This document shows, piece by piece, positions 42,427 to 51,530 of a DNA stretch of 64,000 nucleotides (position 1 is its first letter; each line of letters starts with the position of its first letter). The position numbers were made by a program, and so were the translations under genes. The notes under the pieces are model-generated. The model searched no databases and was not told the DNA's origin. It saw nothing but the letters and a program-made list of their open reading frames with translations. The DNA is taken from assembly GCA_951799445.1 (NCBI GenBank), contig OX637297.1:4836001-4900000 (forward strand), written 5' to 3'. Source of the stretch: Pseudisothecium myosuroides (Eukaryota; Streptophyta; Bryopsida; Hypnales; Lembophyllaceae).

Positions 42427-45400
42427 TGTCGTGCGCGTAATCTAGGTGTAAGTATCTTTAACCACAAAAACGTGCTAAGATGACACAAGTTATCGTCCCA
42501 GGAGATTCCAGACGTTGCTTCAAAATTAGTTTCTTGAGACCCCTAAGTTTCCGGACTTTGACCACCTTGAGAGGGGTCCTTTCAACACACAAACACTTTT
42601 CCGGAACTACTTCCTTTCCGGATTCTCTTCCGGATCCGGCCCTATCCAATATTCCGGTTCCGTCTTTCTAACAAGTTGGTTTTCGATACCTCTGTTTTAC
42701 CCTCAGAGGGTTCCTCACTTGCTCTTTCCGAGGGGTAGGGAACTGCACCACTCCGTATCTGACATAAACTCTAATAACATAAAACAAAACACAACCCAAG
42801 AATAGATCTAGTTGAGTAAACAGGGTGGCCCCCTCACAACATTCCGGATGGCCTATCCGGAAAGCTGGTCACACAGGGTAGCGTTAGGTCCTCCTTACTA
42901 CAACGACGGATACCGGACTTCCGGAACTAAGGGAATGACTTCCTAGCTCTCGACCGCTCATGAGGTTGACTAGCCTTCCGGACGGGTGGAAATATTCCTC
43001 TGGCGGTTGCCTATCTCCGCACGGAACCGCCCCTGCGAATTCCGGACTAGCTTCCGGACCACTCCTTGGTCTCCACCGGATTACCGTACCAGCGTTTTAA
43101 AGGCGCCACTTTCTCACTGCGCAAGTCTAAAAACTCATCTGCAAGACACACTTAGCCTAATCCGGCAGTCCACGAATCCGGACTCCTCCCCCTTGCACAC
43201 TCTCACTTACACATCCACACAAGTGACCATAGACGCGATACGCAAGAGAATAATCCAACGAGTGCTTTCCTGAATGCTTTAGATTAAATGAACAAGGAAA
43301 AAGGAATGACAGGCCAACAAACCGGCCTGCCCTTAAAAACCCACAAAAAGGCAGCCCAAAACGGCCACCAGAAAACCGGCCAACGGCCAACTAAAAAGCA
43401 AAAAGGCAACGGCCCTGAAGACCGTTCCGGGAAAACTGCAAAACCGTTTAACTCCTAAAAGTCCGGAACTACTGGGCCTACATCCGGAAAATCCGGTTCC
43501 GGAACTACCATCCTGGTAAGAATCCTAACTACAATTACTGCTACTGCTACCCTAGATAGTCATTTATTTCTCTTAGCCTTCTTTACAGACGTGCCACCCT
43601 GAGCTGGCGATCCACCTGTCTTCTGGGGTGGGGTGTTCTTCGTCTTCGACCTGGTCCGGGGAGGCTGCAACTCTTCCTCCTCCGATTGAGTCGTATCCCC
43701 CTCTTCCGATTCCGGGTCCGTCTCGCTCAGTAGCCGTCGTCCCCTTGGTTTCGGAACAGTAAGATCGATGAGCTGGGACGGTGGCGGTGTCTGGAGAAAG
43801 GGCTGGAGCATGTGGGTGAAACTCACCGGATCCGTCCGGGCTGGATTCAACACCGTTCCGGGTAAAGCTGGTTCCCGGAAAGTAGAACCCACCGGTCTGT
43901 CGGGGAACAGATTTGCTACGGACGCAGTTCTTCCGACTGGGACGCCTAAGACAACATCTTTTACTGGAGTGGAGGCCGCAAACTGCTTCACCAGCGACCT
44001 CCTCTTCTGTGCCGATGCTGTTCCGGCTTGCGACGTTCTGGCGATTGTCTTGCTCTTTGCCGGAGAAGGCTGGTTCTGTGCCCCTCCTTCTTGGAGATCC
44101 TGACCTAGGTCAAAAAGGCCTTGGTCTAACCCCTCAAGCGGATCCAAGTTTCCCAACAGTTGCCGGACTTCCTTGAGCATTCCCTCAATCCGGACTTCAA
44201 AATCCACAAGGATGCTCACCACCTTCGATCCCGCCACGTGACCATCCTTCACCATGTGATTATTCCAGAGTGTAGCTCTGGCAAGAATATCCGCCGGAGT
44301 GTCAAACAGACTTCTGACATTCCGGACCAAATCGAGGGCTTCTCCCTCTTTTGTTTCAGCGGCCATCCTCTCCTTCTCCGACCACGCAGCTTGTTCTGGA
44401 AACCGGTCCCGTTCTTGCTCCAAGGTCAGAATCCGGTCCTCCAGCTGCTTCACCGCTTCCGAATCTGGCCTTTCCGCCAACGTCACCAGGATTTGGGTTT
44501 CTTCCTTCACACCCAATTTCTCGCACATTTGCCGGATCAGCGCCGACATTCGCTCATTCTGTGCCCGGGTAGCTAACAGCCATTTGATGGTGGCCTCTAG
44601 CTGATCTGTTTCTGGAAGTGGTTCTCGGGGCTTCTCTTCCTCCTCGGCTTCTTGCTTCCCCCGCGCACCCCGATCAGTCGATTTCCGGCGCGTCCCTCCA
44701 ACGTTTGGTGATGCCTGCTCCGGTTCTGGTTCCTCTTCTTCCGGCTCGAGCTCATCCGATTCATCTTCTGCGGGAAGTCCATACCTCAACAAATTCTCGC
44801 CCTTCCGGTATATGGTCATTTCCGGTCCGGCCAGTGCATCCTCGGAGTGATACAGATGGAAAAGATAGGGGCTAATCGGACTTGACTTCTTGTTCGCGAT
44901 ATTGACCGCTAACTTTTCCACTACGGAGTGAATGATCACTCCCCAGCTGACCGGCCTGGGAGCCGGATTCTCTCTATCTCCCAGCGCTCCGAAAATGGTG
45001 TTTGCCACGGTCATTGTAATCCGGGTGGGCTTTTCCGGATACAAGATAGGGATGAGGAATGCTAACAACTGCCCATCCCGTGGACTCTTACAATCACTCG
45101 CGGTGTTTCCCTCCTTGGAATCCGCATGACTCCGGAATACCTCCACGGCGTAAGTATCCGTCCGGGACGCCATTCCGGAACCCCTGCTCGGCGTAAAGTA
45201 TGCCTTCGCCCACAACTCCGGAGTCCAGGCCCTAGATCGACCCCTAATTGTCAAATCGAACTGATTACCTACTCCGGAAACCAGCTCATCAATCATCTCT
45301 TCACTCCGGACGTTCCATGGACGTTTTACCAATCCTAAACACCCCATGATTTCTAGGTCCTCTTCTAACTCCTTCAGGCGCTCCGGATCCGATGGGACAA

Positions 45401-45900
45401 CCGGACGTACGCCCCGGGCTGTCACTACCGACCTCCGGGATCGACTCGCTTCCGCCATCTCACCGACTGCTAGGACAATCCGGTGCAATCGGCACCTTTC
45501 TCCCTTTCTCTCCCTAACACGCCCTAACTCACCACTCTTTCTCTCTTCTAACGCACCGTGGAAGAATACGGGTAAAAGAGACTGAATGAGGCTGGCGGTG
45601 GGGTTTAAGTACCTGTCGGAACCCTAAGTTCCCGCCGCCAAAAACGTTCCCGTAAGTTCCCTAGCCGGAACCTAGGCGGTAGGTCCCTACGATCCGGAAC
45701 TTCCCGGAACTTTCCGGCTACGGTTTCCGGCAGCCTGCGTAACCTATTTAGAGTTTTATCCTTTCTACCTAGAAACTAATTTCTATTTCTAATATCTAAG
45801 TCCTAACTTGGTATTTAAATGCAAAAATTGAAAAAGTTCTGCTACTTTTATCTCCACTAAATTGCTAATTGGGACTTTCCGGATGATACGTACTCCCACA
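42427..45900 (-). repeat. 5' LTR of element 1
   Basis: 3,474 bp, TG..CA, same length as the 3' LTR and without visible differences. It contains a full copy of the LTR ORF downstream of a TATA-like position, so genomic RNA should begin upstream of that ORF. Confidence 0.95.
43560..45458 (-). CDS. LTR-embedded ORF (5' LTR copy), unknown retrotransposon protein
   Basis: Identical in translation to the copy at 34,102-36,000 (632 aa from ATG 45,458). Being in the 5' LTR and downstream of the TATA-like site, this copy would be the 5'-most ORF on full-length RNA, ahead of the PBS and gag. It also lies in the LTR that normally drives transcription. Confidence 0.8.
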   Translation of the reverse strand: MAEASRSRRSVVTARGVRPVVPSDPERLKELEEDLEIMGCLGLVKRPWNVRSEEMIDELVSGVGNQFDLTIRGRSRAWTPELWAKAYFTPSRGSGMASRTDTYAVEVFRSHADSKEGNTASDCKSPRDGQLLAFLIPILYPEKPTRITMTVANTIFGALGDRENPAPRPVSWGVIIHSVVEKLAVNIANKKSSPISPYLFHLYHSEDALAGPEMTIYRKGENLLRYGLPAEDESDELEPEEEEPEPEQASPNVGGTRRKSTDRGARGKQEAEEEEKPREPLPETDQLEATIKWLLATRAQNERMSALIRQMCEKLGVKEETQILVTLAERPDSEAVKQLEDRILTLEQERDRFPEQAAWSEKERMAAETKEGEALDLVRNVRSLFDTPADILARATLWNNHMVKDGHVAGSKVVSILVDFEVRIEGMLKEVRQLLGNLDPLEGLDQGLFDLGQDLQEGGAQNQPSPAKSKTIARTSQAGTASAQKRRSLVKQFAASTPVKDVVLGVPVGRTASVANLFPDRPVGSTFREPALPGTVLNPARTDPVSFTHMLQPFLQTPPPSQLIDLTVPKPRGRRLLSETDPESEEGDTTQSEEEELQPPRTRSKTKNTPPQKTGGSPAQGGTSVKKAKRNK

Positions 45901-45905
45901 TGTAG

Positions 45906-46728
45906 ATTATTTGTTAGAATAGTACACTTGTTGGTTTGGCCTGGCTTGACCATTTTTTATTCTATAACTACATAATTAATAATTTAAGGCTCTTAGGCTC
46001 TATTCAATCTCATGCCTATTCCTACAGTTGAGTTGACAATGTTACACTTCTATTGCGCAATTTTTGTAAATGATGAAAATCAAGTATATTTATCTCCCAA
46101 CGTTTTTCCTATATTTTCAACTCAATTCTTGAATATAAAAAATTTTAAATTCAAATTGAATAGTGACAAATTTTTTTGCAAATTGCGGTCAAAATGAATC
46201 TAAAATTGCAAAGACAGCATTCCAAAAACCTTTTGTTCCAACTTCAAACGCTAATATCTTTCAATCCATCCTTTCAACTCCTTATGAAAATTTTACTACA
46301 TGGTAAAAAAACAAGTGAAGTATTGAAATACGAGATCTTACGGTTAGATTTTGTAAAAAACAATTTTTTTGTAATTTGAGGCAAATGTAGCAGAAATGAC
46401 AATTTTAAGTGTTTTTTTGATAGTCTAATGATCTTGGGAGTTGACATTTTAGGGGTTAATAGTTCCGAGATGGAATCAAAACACAAAAATTCCAAAGACC
46501 GAAAGACGGGCAATTACCATTCCTAAAGGTATGTTTTATATATACATTGAAGGGTACAAATTGCCAAACCGTATCCTTCACGAGAATGAAAGGAAGAAAT
46601 GTAATATTTATTAATGCCGAATACAATATGCAAGGCATTGAGCCTCAAAATCGGAAAAAATGAAAAACCATTGCATTTGCCAATTGCCATTTGGAAACAT
46701 GAAGACACTCTGGTCTTTTTCAAAATAC
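45906..46728. mobile_element. Partial third copy of the 934-bp MITE family, plus AT-rich DNA
   Basis: A TTTTAGGGGTTAA end at about 46,447-46,459 follows sequence similar to one end of copies A and B (GAAATGACAATTTTAAGTGT; AAAATACGAGATCTTACGG-like). The other end is not visible. The rest, to 46,728, is the 3' flank of the hAT transposase gene. Confidence 0.5.
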
Positions 46729-49700
46729 TCAACGTCTTCCATGCCTAAGATTATGCACAGAAGTGTTTGCATTTGCTTCTCCTTGATTTTGTTGGTTACC
46801 ACCAGCTCCCGCAAGTGGACCTTGTCGAGGCGCCCTGTAATCACTATCTCCTGGAACCTCACCATCTTCACCTATACTACCACCGATGGATTCACCATCA
46901 TCATTAGATGTTGCACTACCACTTTCTCTGGACGCATTTGAATTGCGGTTTCGCTGTGGACGAACTATAGAAGACATTGTTCGAAGAGGTTGTTGGCCCG
47001 TTGCATCTAGAAGACCATCTGTATTGGGTGCTCCTACAATAACTTCTCTTGCAAAAGGCTGCGTTGCTGCTTCTTCCCTCCTCATCCTTCTACGAGTTCT
47101 GAGACCCCTTCTTTCACCAGTAGTACCTTCTTGTCGTGGACGCTTAGATCGAGTATTCGGACAGGTGGGAGGGCGCACTGAAGTCTGGTTTGGAGTCGTC
47201 CGCTCAGACATATTCAAAGTTTGGACAATACTAGCCAATCGTGTACCTATCGATGAAGTTGGTTCGCGAGGACGAACTTCGGAAGTCGACGGCCTTGATG
47301 CACTTTGGGTTCGTGGATTATCCAGTACTGGCATTTGACGTTGTAGTGCATCCGAGACTTGATTTGGAGGGGGCATATCCGATTCTCCACCATGAGGGGA
47401 TCCTTCTCCATGGGTGCTCCTCATGGGCAATGCCTGTGGTACTACTACGTCTTGTTCACGTCCTCTTTCAACGTCAGTACCATCTCTTTCTGTAGTGGCA
47501 TCAACTTGTACATCTGTAGGGTTTGGACATAGTGGTCTCGGTGCCACAACGTCCTCATTCGTATTTCCCCCACTTGGCCCAGCATTCCACGTTTGTGGCA
47601 TTTGTGGTGGACTTCTTTCATGTCCCTCGTGGTCATTGTTGTTATTATCCTCTTCTTGAAAGTCAAATACGGATGCATCAATTAGAGGATCCACTCTTCT
47701 CATCCCACCAAATCTGTCGTTTGGTGGGTCATCGCCATTATTGGAACCATCATTTGAATCATCATCATCGGGGTCAAAGAGAACCGAACCACGGTCTAAA
47801 CCATCAGACTCATCTGTCATGGAATCTTCTGACATCATATTCTCGGTGTACCACCTTGTCGGATTTGCTGCAGCCCTTTCTCTAAGAGTCTTGGAATTGG
47901 TATAAATGTAAACCAATTCCTCAGCACGCTTCGATGTCAATCTGTTGCGGGATTTGTTGTGCACAAACAAATACATGCTCCAATTGCGTTCACACGACGA
48001 TGCAGAACACACTTGTGCGAGGATCTTTTTGGCAATCGGTGAAAGTATACGAGCACCGGCTCCGAGAAGGTCCCACCATTCGTGAGGCTCCAAATTTAAG
48101 GTGTGTACATCAGGAAGTCCACCAAAGATGCCTCGACGATCTCGAAATGCTTGGTACTCAGACAAAGCAGAAGCAAATGCTTGATCTCCAATTGTCAATT
48201 GGCGCAATACTCTCAATATGGCTTCTCTTGCCTCATTGTCATCCATTAGCATGACTTCATCAAGTAAAAAGGGATTCAATAAAGCCCCTGCGTAATGCAA
48301 ATCTGTCCTAAGCATGTTCCACCGATCGTAGAAGGCATCGACGGCGGGAACTTCATACCGTGGTTCCAATGAAAATGGTGGATCTTTCAAAGATAAAACA
48401 TGCTTTTCCACGTTCTTCATCACAAGCCATGCCTTGGCCATGCACGGGTGCTTGCCATCAAATTCTCGAAGAGCAACCAAGACGGGCTCCACCATGTGCA
48501 CAAAGTTCAAACATTTCCTCCAAAATTCATCTGTTCGCACATATCGTCGCACATTGTTAGCCTTTTCTTGCTTTTGACGTGATGTCAATTTCCTTGTGTA
48601 CTCATTCCACTGCGCATCATGGACTGTCGATTCCACCGCTTGCCTCACCTCCACCAAACGCTCAATCATGAGGAATGTGGTCGCAAAACGTGTCTCAACG
48701 GGATTTTTCAAAATTTTATTTGGAGAATGTCGTCGAAAAATTGCAAGTGGCATGTGATGCATGCGAATGTATTTCACAATTGTCTTTGCCTTCTTGACCA
48801 TACTTGTTATCCAGTCTTGCTTTCCCCAATCTTCAAGTAGAAGATCAAGTGCATGTGCTGAACAACCTTGAAAATATATGTGTGGAAATCGACCAAGTAA
48901 CAAAGTGCCAGCGGCCAACATGTTTGCTGCATTGTCTGTACAAACTTGTACCACATTCTGTGCCCCTACCTCGTCAATATAATCACCCACACAATTAGCC
49001 ACGTAAGTAGCATCTTTGCATTCGCCTATTGTGTCTATTGATCCAAGAAATACCTCTCCACTTGTACATGCCAACATGACATTCATCAATGGTCGATGTG
49101 TGACATTGTCCCATCCATCAGAGCATATTGTCACGCCATATTTGTGGATTGATGCCCTTGTCTTCTCTGCTACCGTTGCAGCCACTTCGTCTTTTGTGGA
49201 TTTCATGAGCTTTGTACAAAGTACATGGTAAGCTGGAGGTTTGTAGGCAACTCTCGATTCAGATGTTGATTTCACTGCATCCAAAAAAGCAGGGTTCCTC
49301 GCTACATTGAATGGTATATTGGCTTCATAGAAAAATCTAGCCCACTTCTTGTCAAGTACTTGCTTGTTTGATGTGTTCATTCCTTTTTGTACAGACAATT
49401 GCCTCATCGATCGATTGTGGGTCGAACTAGGGTTGGGCGCCTCCGATGATCGTACTTGAGAGCTTTGGCCTCCAATGTTTTCCCCTCCCTCATTTGCTGA
49501 AACTGAGGCATCACGTTGTTGCTCACCACGTACTGCACTTGGTTGTATCGTTGATGGTGATGTCACTTCCACGTCGCCTACAGTTCCATCCGGAGCGACT
49601 GCAGGTATATTTCCTCCACAATTAAAAAACACCACTTTCACAGCTGCACTGGCTTTGTTGCACGCTCTCACTCCAGGGAGGTTGTCATTTTGTTTGTATC

Positions 49701-49821
49701 CCAAATGGAAAAGCAATCGATCCTTTCGATAACTTAAAAAAGTTTGGCAAAATTTGCATGAAACTTTTCCATCCGATCTTAGGGTGTACCAAGGTTCCCA
49801 ATGTGACCTTCCTCCTCCCAT
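46729..49821 (-). CDS. hAT transposase (BED finger, DUF659, hAT C-terminal dimerisation)
   Basis: I start at ATG 49,821 (MGGGRSHWEPW; the longer frame begins with GTG and crosses an acceptor TTTTTTATGCAG near 49,852). 1,030 aa, uninterrupted. BED-type zinc finger: Cys22, Cys25, His39, Cys54. DUF659/RNase H-like core: CSDGW Asp235 and CTDNAA Asp296. CSAHALDLLLED is the hAT CxxH-type block. The dimerisation block SSCERNW has Glu611, the likely third catalytic acid. A long Ser/Pro/Arg-rich disordered tail of about 350 residues is unusual for the family. It lies 1 kb inside the right end of the proposed large hAT and beside its subterminal array, so it is the obvious driver. All motifs are intact. 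Confidence 0.9.
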   Translation of the reverse strand: MGGGRSHWEPWYTLRSDGKVSCKFCQTFLSYRKDRLLFHLGYKQNDNLPGVRACNKASAAVKVVFFNCGGNIPAVAPDGTVGDVEVTSPSTIQPSAVRGEQQRDASVSANEGGENIGGQSSQVRSSEAPNPSSTHNRSMRQLSVQKGMNTSNKQVLDKKWARFFYEANIPFNVARNPAFLDAVKSTSESRVAYKPPAYHVLCTKLMKSTKDEVAATVAEKTRASIHKYGVTICSDGWDNVTHRPLMNVMLACTSGEVFLGSIDTIGECKDATYVANCVGDYIDEVGAQNVVQVCTDNAANMLAAGTLLLGRFPHIYFQGCSAHALDLLLEDWGKQDWITSMVKKAKTIVKYIRMHHMPLAIFRRHSPNKILKNPVETRFATTFLMIERLVEVRQAVESTVHDAQWNEYTRKLTSRQKQEKANNVRRYVRTDEFWRKCLNFVHMVEPVLVALREFDGKHPCMAKAWLVMKNVEKHVLSLKDPPFSLEPRYEVPAVDAFYDRWNMLRTDLHYAGALLNPFLLDEVMLMDDNEAREAILRVLRQLTIGDQAFASALSEYQAFRDRRGIFGGLPDVHTLNLEPHEWWDLLGAGARILSPIAKKILAQVCSASSCERNWSMYLFVHNKSRNRLTSKRAEELVYIYTNSKTLRERAAANPTRWYTENMMSEDSMTDESDGLDRGSVLFDPDDDDSNDGSNNGDDPPNDRFGGMRRVDPLIDASVFDFQEEDNNNNDHEGHERSPPQMPQTWNAGPSGGNTNEDVVAPRPLCPNPTDVQVDATTERDGTDVERGREQDVVVPQALPMRSTHGEGSPHGGESDMPPPNQVSDALQRQMPVLDNPRTQSASRPSTSEVRPREPTSSIGTRLASIVQTLNMSERTTPNQTSVRPPTCPNTRSKRPRQEGTTGERRGLRTRRRMRREEAATQPFAREVIVGAPNTDGLLDATGQQPLRTMSSIVRPQRNRNSNASRESGSATSNDDGESIGGSIGEDGEVPGDSDYRAPRQGPLAGAGGNQQNQGEANANTSVHNLRHGRR

Positions 49822-50100
49822 CGCTCTTATATGTTCTCTTCCACCTCCACCTGCATAAAAAACAATAAGATTAGTATTCTGTTTGAAATGTGATGTAGAA
49901 ACAACACTTGTTGCTCTCACAACAAGTGCCACCACATCACACTCTTCTTGGACTTCGCTCTAGAGCAATGGTTGTACTCCAACCAAGTCACGAGAGGCAA
50001 AATCAGCAAGGAAAAGTAATCTTGAATAGGCGTAAGTCCTAAATATACACCATGAAGCCGCTCCTAAAACCCTAAATCCGAAACCCTAAAATAACCCAGG
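49822..50100 (-). promoter_or_regulatory. 5' non-coding region of the hAT gene
   Basis: Sense shows TACTAATC, TTTTTTATGCAG and then 30 bp to the ATG, i.e. a branch-like site and acceptor of a 5' UTR intron. The donor was not assigned. Confidence 0.45.
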
Positions 50101-50112
50101 TAGACGAACATT

Positions 50113-50690
50113 CTGACGCGACGGACATCTGTCCAGCGTCGGCCTGTCCGTCCTGGCGACGGTCTCCCGTCCAGCGTCGGCCTGTCCGTCCTGGCGACGG
50201 TCTCCCGTCCAGCGTCGGCCTGTCCGTCCAGGAGACGGTCTCCCGTCCAGCGTCGGCCTGTCCGTCCAGGAGACGATCTCCCGTCCAGCGTCGGCCTGTC
50301 CGTCCTGGCGACGGTCTCCCGTCCAGCGTCGGCCTGTCCGTCCAGGAGACGGTCTCCCGTCCAGCGTCGGCCTGTCCGTCCAGGAGACGATCTCCCGTCC
50401 AGCGTCGGCCTGTCCGTCCAGGAGACGGTCTCCCGTCCAGCATCGGCCTGTCCGTCCAGGAGACGGTCTCCCGTCCAGCGTCGGCCTGTCCGTCCAGGAG
50501 ACGGTCTCCCGTCCAGCGTCGGCCTGTCCGTCCAGGAGACGATCTCCCGTCCAGCGTCGGCCTGTCCGTCCAGGAGACGGTCTCCCGTCCAGCATCGGCC
50601 TGTCCGTCCAGGAGACGGTCTCCCATCCAGCGTCGGCCTGTCCGTCCAGGAGACGGTTGCCCGTCCAACGACGGCCTGGACAGACTTCAT
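50113..50690. repeat. Right subterminal array: 38-bp unit, about 14 copies
   Basis: Unit GGAGACGGTCTCCCGTCCAG followed by CGTCGGCCTGTCCGTCCA. The period is 38 bp throughout (for example 50,153, 50,191, 50,231, 50,269). Variants CTGGCGACGG, CAGGAGACGG and CAGGAGACGA alternate in a partial higher-order pattern. Each unit carries an inverted pair (GACGG..CCGTC). It lies between the hAT gene and the right terminal repeat. Long minus-strand frames (169-217 codons) through it are repeat artefacts. Confidence 0.95.
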
Positions 50691-50793
50691 CCGCGCCGTC
50701 GACGGTCCCGTCAGCATTGGCGACGGGTCTTGACGCGTCAGGACGGACGTGTCATGACATCCGGACGTGAAAAGCCCACGTCACGTCCGGATA

Positions 50794-50811
50794 GACAACC
50801 CTGATGACGGG
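50794..50811. repeat. Right terminal inverted repeat and target-site duplication of the large hAT
   Basis: GACAACCCTG (50,794-50,803) is followed by ATGACGGG (50,804-50,811), the same 8 bp that precede the left end at 19,434. Confidence 0.65.
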
Positions 50812-51530
50812 GACATTGTCTGGTGAGAAGTCATTTCCCTCTAGCGCATGACCAAGCCTATAGTGTATTGTTCCATAAAAGTTTGTTTTCATGGTCAAGT
50901 CCAGCAGTGTTACTGTGCATTGGTCCTTGCGCTGTTTCTTCCATGAGTCTATGCGGCGGCGAAATAGGGTTTTACTGCAGGCGTGTTTATTTTAGGACCG
51001 CCACCTCCCACGGCAACGCATCGGCTGTGGTCTCCCTATCGTCCCGGAGTCATAGTTTATGACTCTTTATAGCCATGCGACAAGTTCCAGTCACGGTAGA
51101 GTCACAGGGTAGTTCAACTGCCATTAATTACTGATTGCCTTGGGAAAAGGGAGCCCTATTTCCACGAAAAAGCCACGTGGGCCCTATCCTTGCACTGCGC
51201 CCCTAAACCCTTGTCACTCGCCCATGGAGACCTTGAACAGAGATGTTTCTTCTTTCTTTTCTGCCGCGCGCAACCACTAGCATTGCGTTGATCAGCACGT
51301 TTAGCGTCTTCCGGATCCCTTGCGGTCGATTTCTTGCGGGAAGCTTGACCTTGCGACTTGGGTATTGTAGGGACAACCCGCATGCCAAGAAGAAATCTGT
51401 GGACTTGTTTGCCGGAGAAGAGAGAGAGCAAGGGCAGCTGAGGTGTTCGTCGCGAGGCCTTTGAGGACGCGAGGGGAGGAAGCAGCGGATTTCAAGAGCA
51501 GTGTGGAGACGTGTCTAGTTTGCTGACAAA
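50812..51530. other. Host flank right of the hAT, no confident gene
   Basis: Moderately GC-rich DNA without a clear exon. Before the insertion it would have followed directly on 19,433. Confidence 0.35.

Larger units (their letters stand above)
32969..45900 (-). mobile_element. Complete Ty3/gypsy retrotransposon (element 1), 12,932 bp
   Basis: Two 3,474-bp LTRs flank gag-pol on the minus strand. Both LTRs show no difference where I compared them and have identical translations, and their offset is a constant 9,458 bp, implying a very recent insertion. The 5-bp duplication TGTAG flanks it (32,964-32,968 and 45,901-45,905). Order in sense: 5' LTR with an internal ORF, PBS, gag, protease, RT, RNase H, integrase, PPT, 3' LTR. 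Pol order places it in Ty3/gypsy. The PBS and the absence of a chromodomain suggest the non-chromovirus (Athila/Tat-like) side. Confidence 0.95.
19434..50803 (-). mobile_element. Proposed giant hAT transposon (31.4 kb) with cargo genes and nested elements
   Basis: The left end reads CAGGGTTGTCCCCGTCACG. The right end, reverse-complemented, reads CAGGGTTGTCTATCCGGACG. Ten terminal bases match perfectly, a 13-base word ACGTCCGGATGTC recurs subterminally in both, and both ends are flanked by ATGACGGG. CAGGG termini plus an 8-bp duplication are hAT hallmarks. Both ends continue into GACGG/CCGTC-rich arrays, and an uninterrupted hAT transposase ORF reads away from the right end (minus strand). The interior holds a zinc-finger gene, a kinase-like gene, MITEs and a 12.9-kb gypsy element; without the latter the element is about 18.4 kb. 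The alternative is two unrelated hAT ends with a coincidental 8-bp match. Confidence 0.6.

Noticed and set aside
50064..50717. Long minus-strand ORFs (169-217 codons) with repeated GRTGRRWTGDRLLDGQ-like peptides
   Set aside because: The 38-bp period lets all three frames stay open in turn; this is array composition, not a gene.
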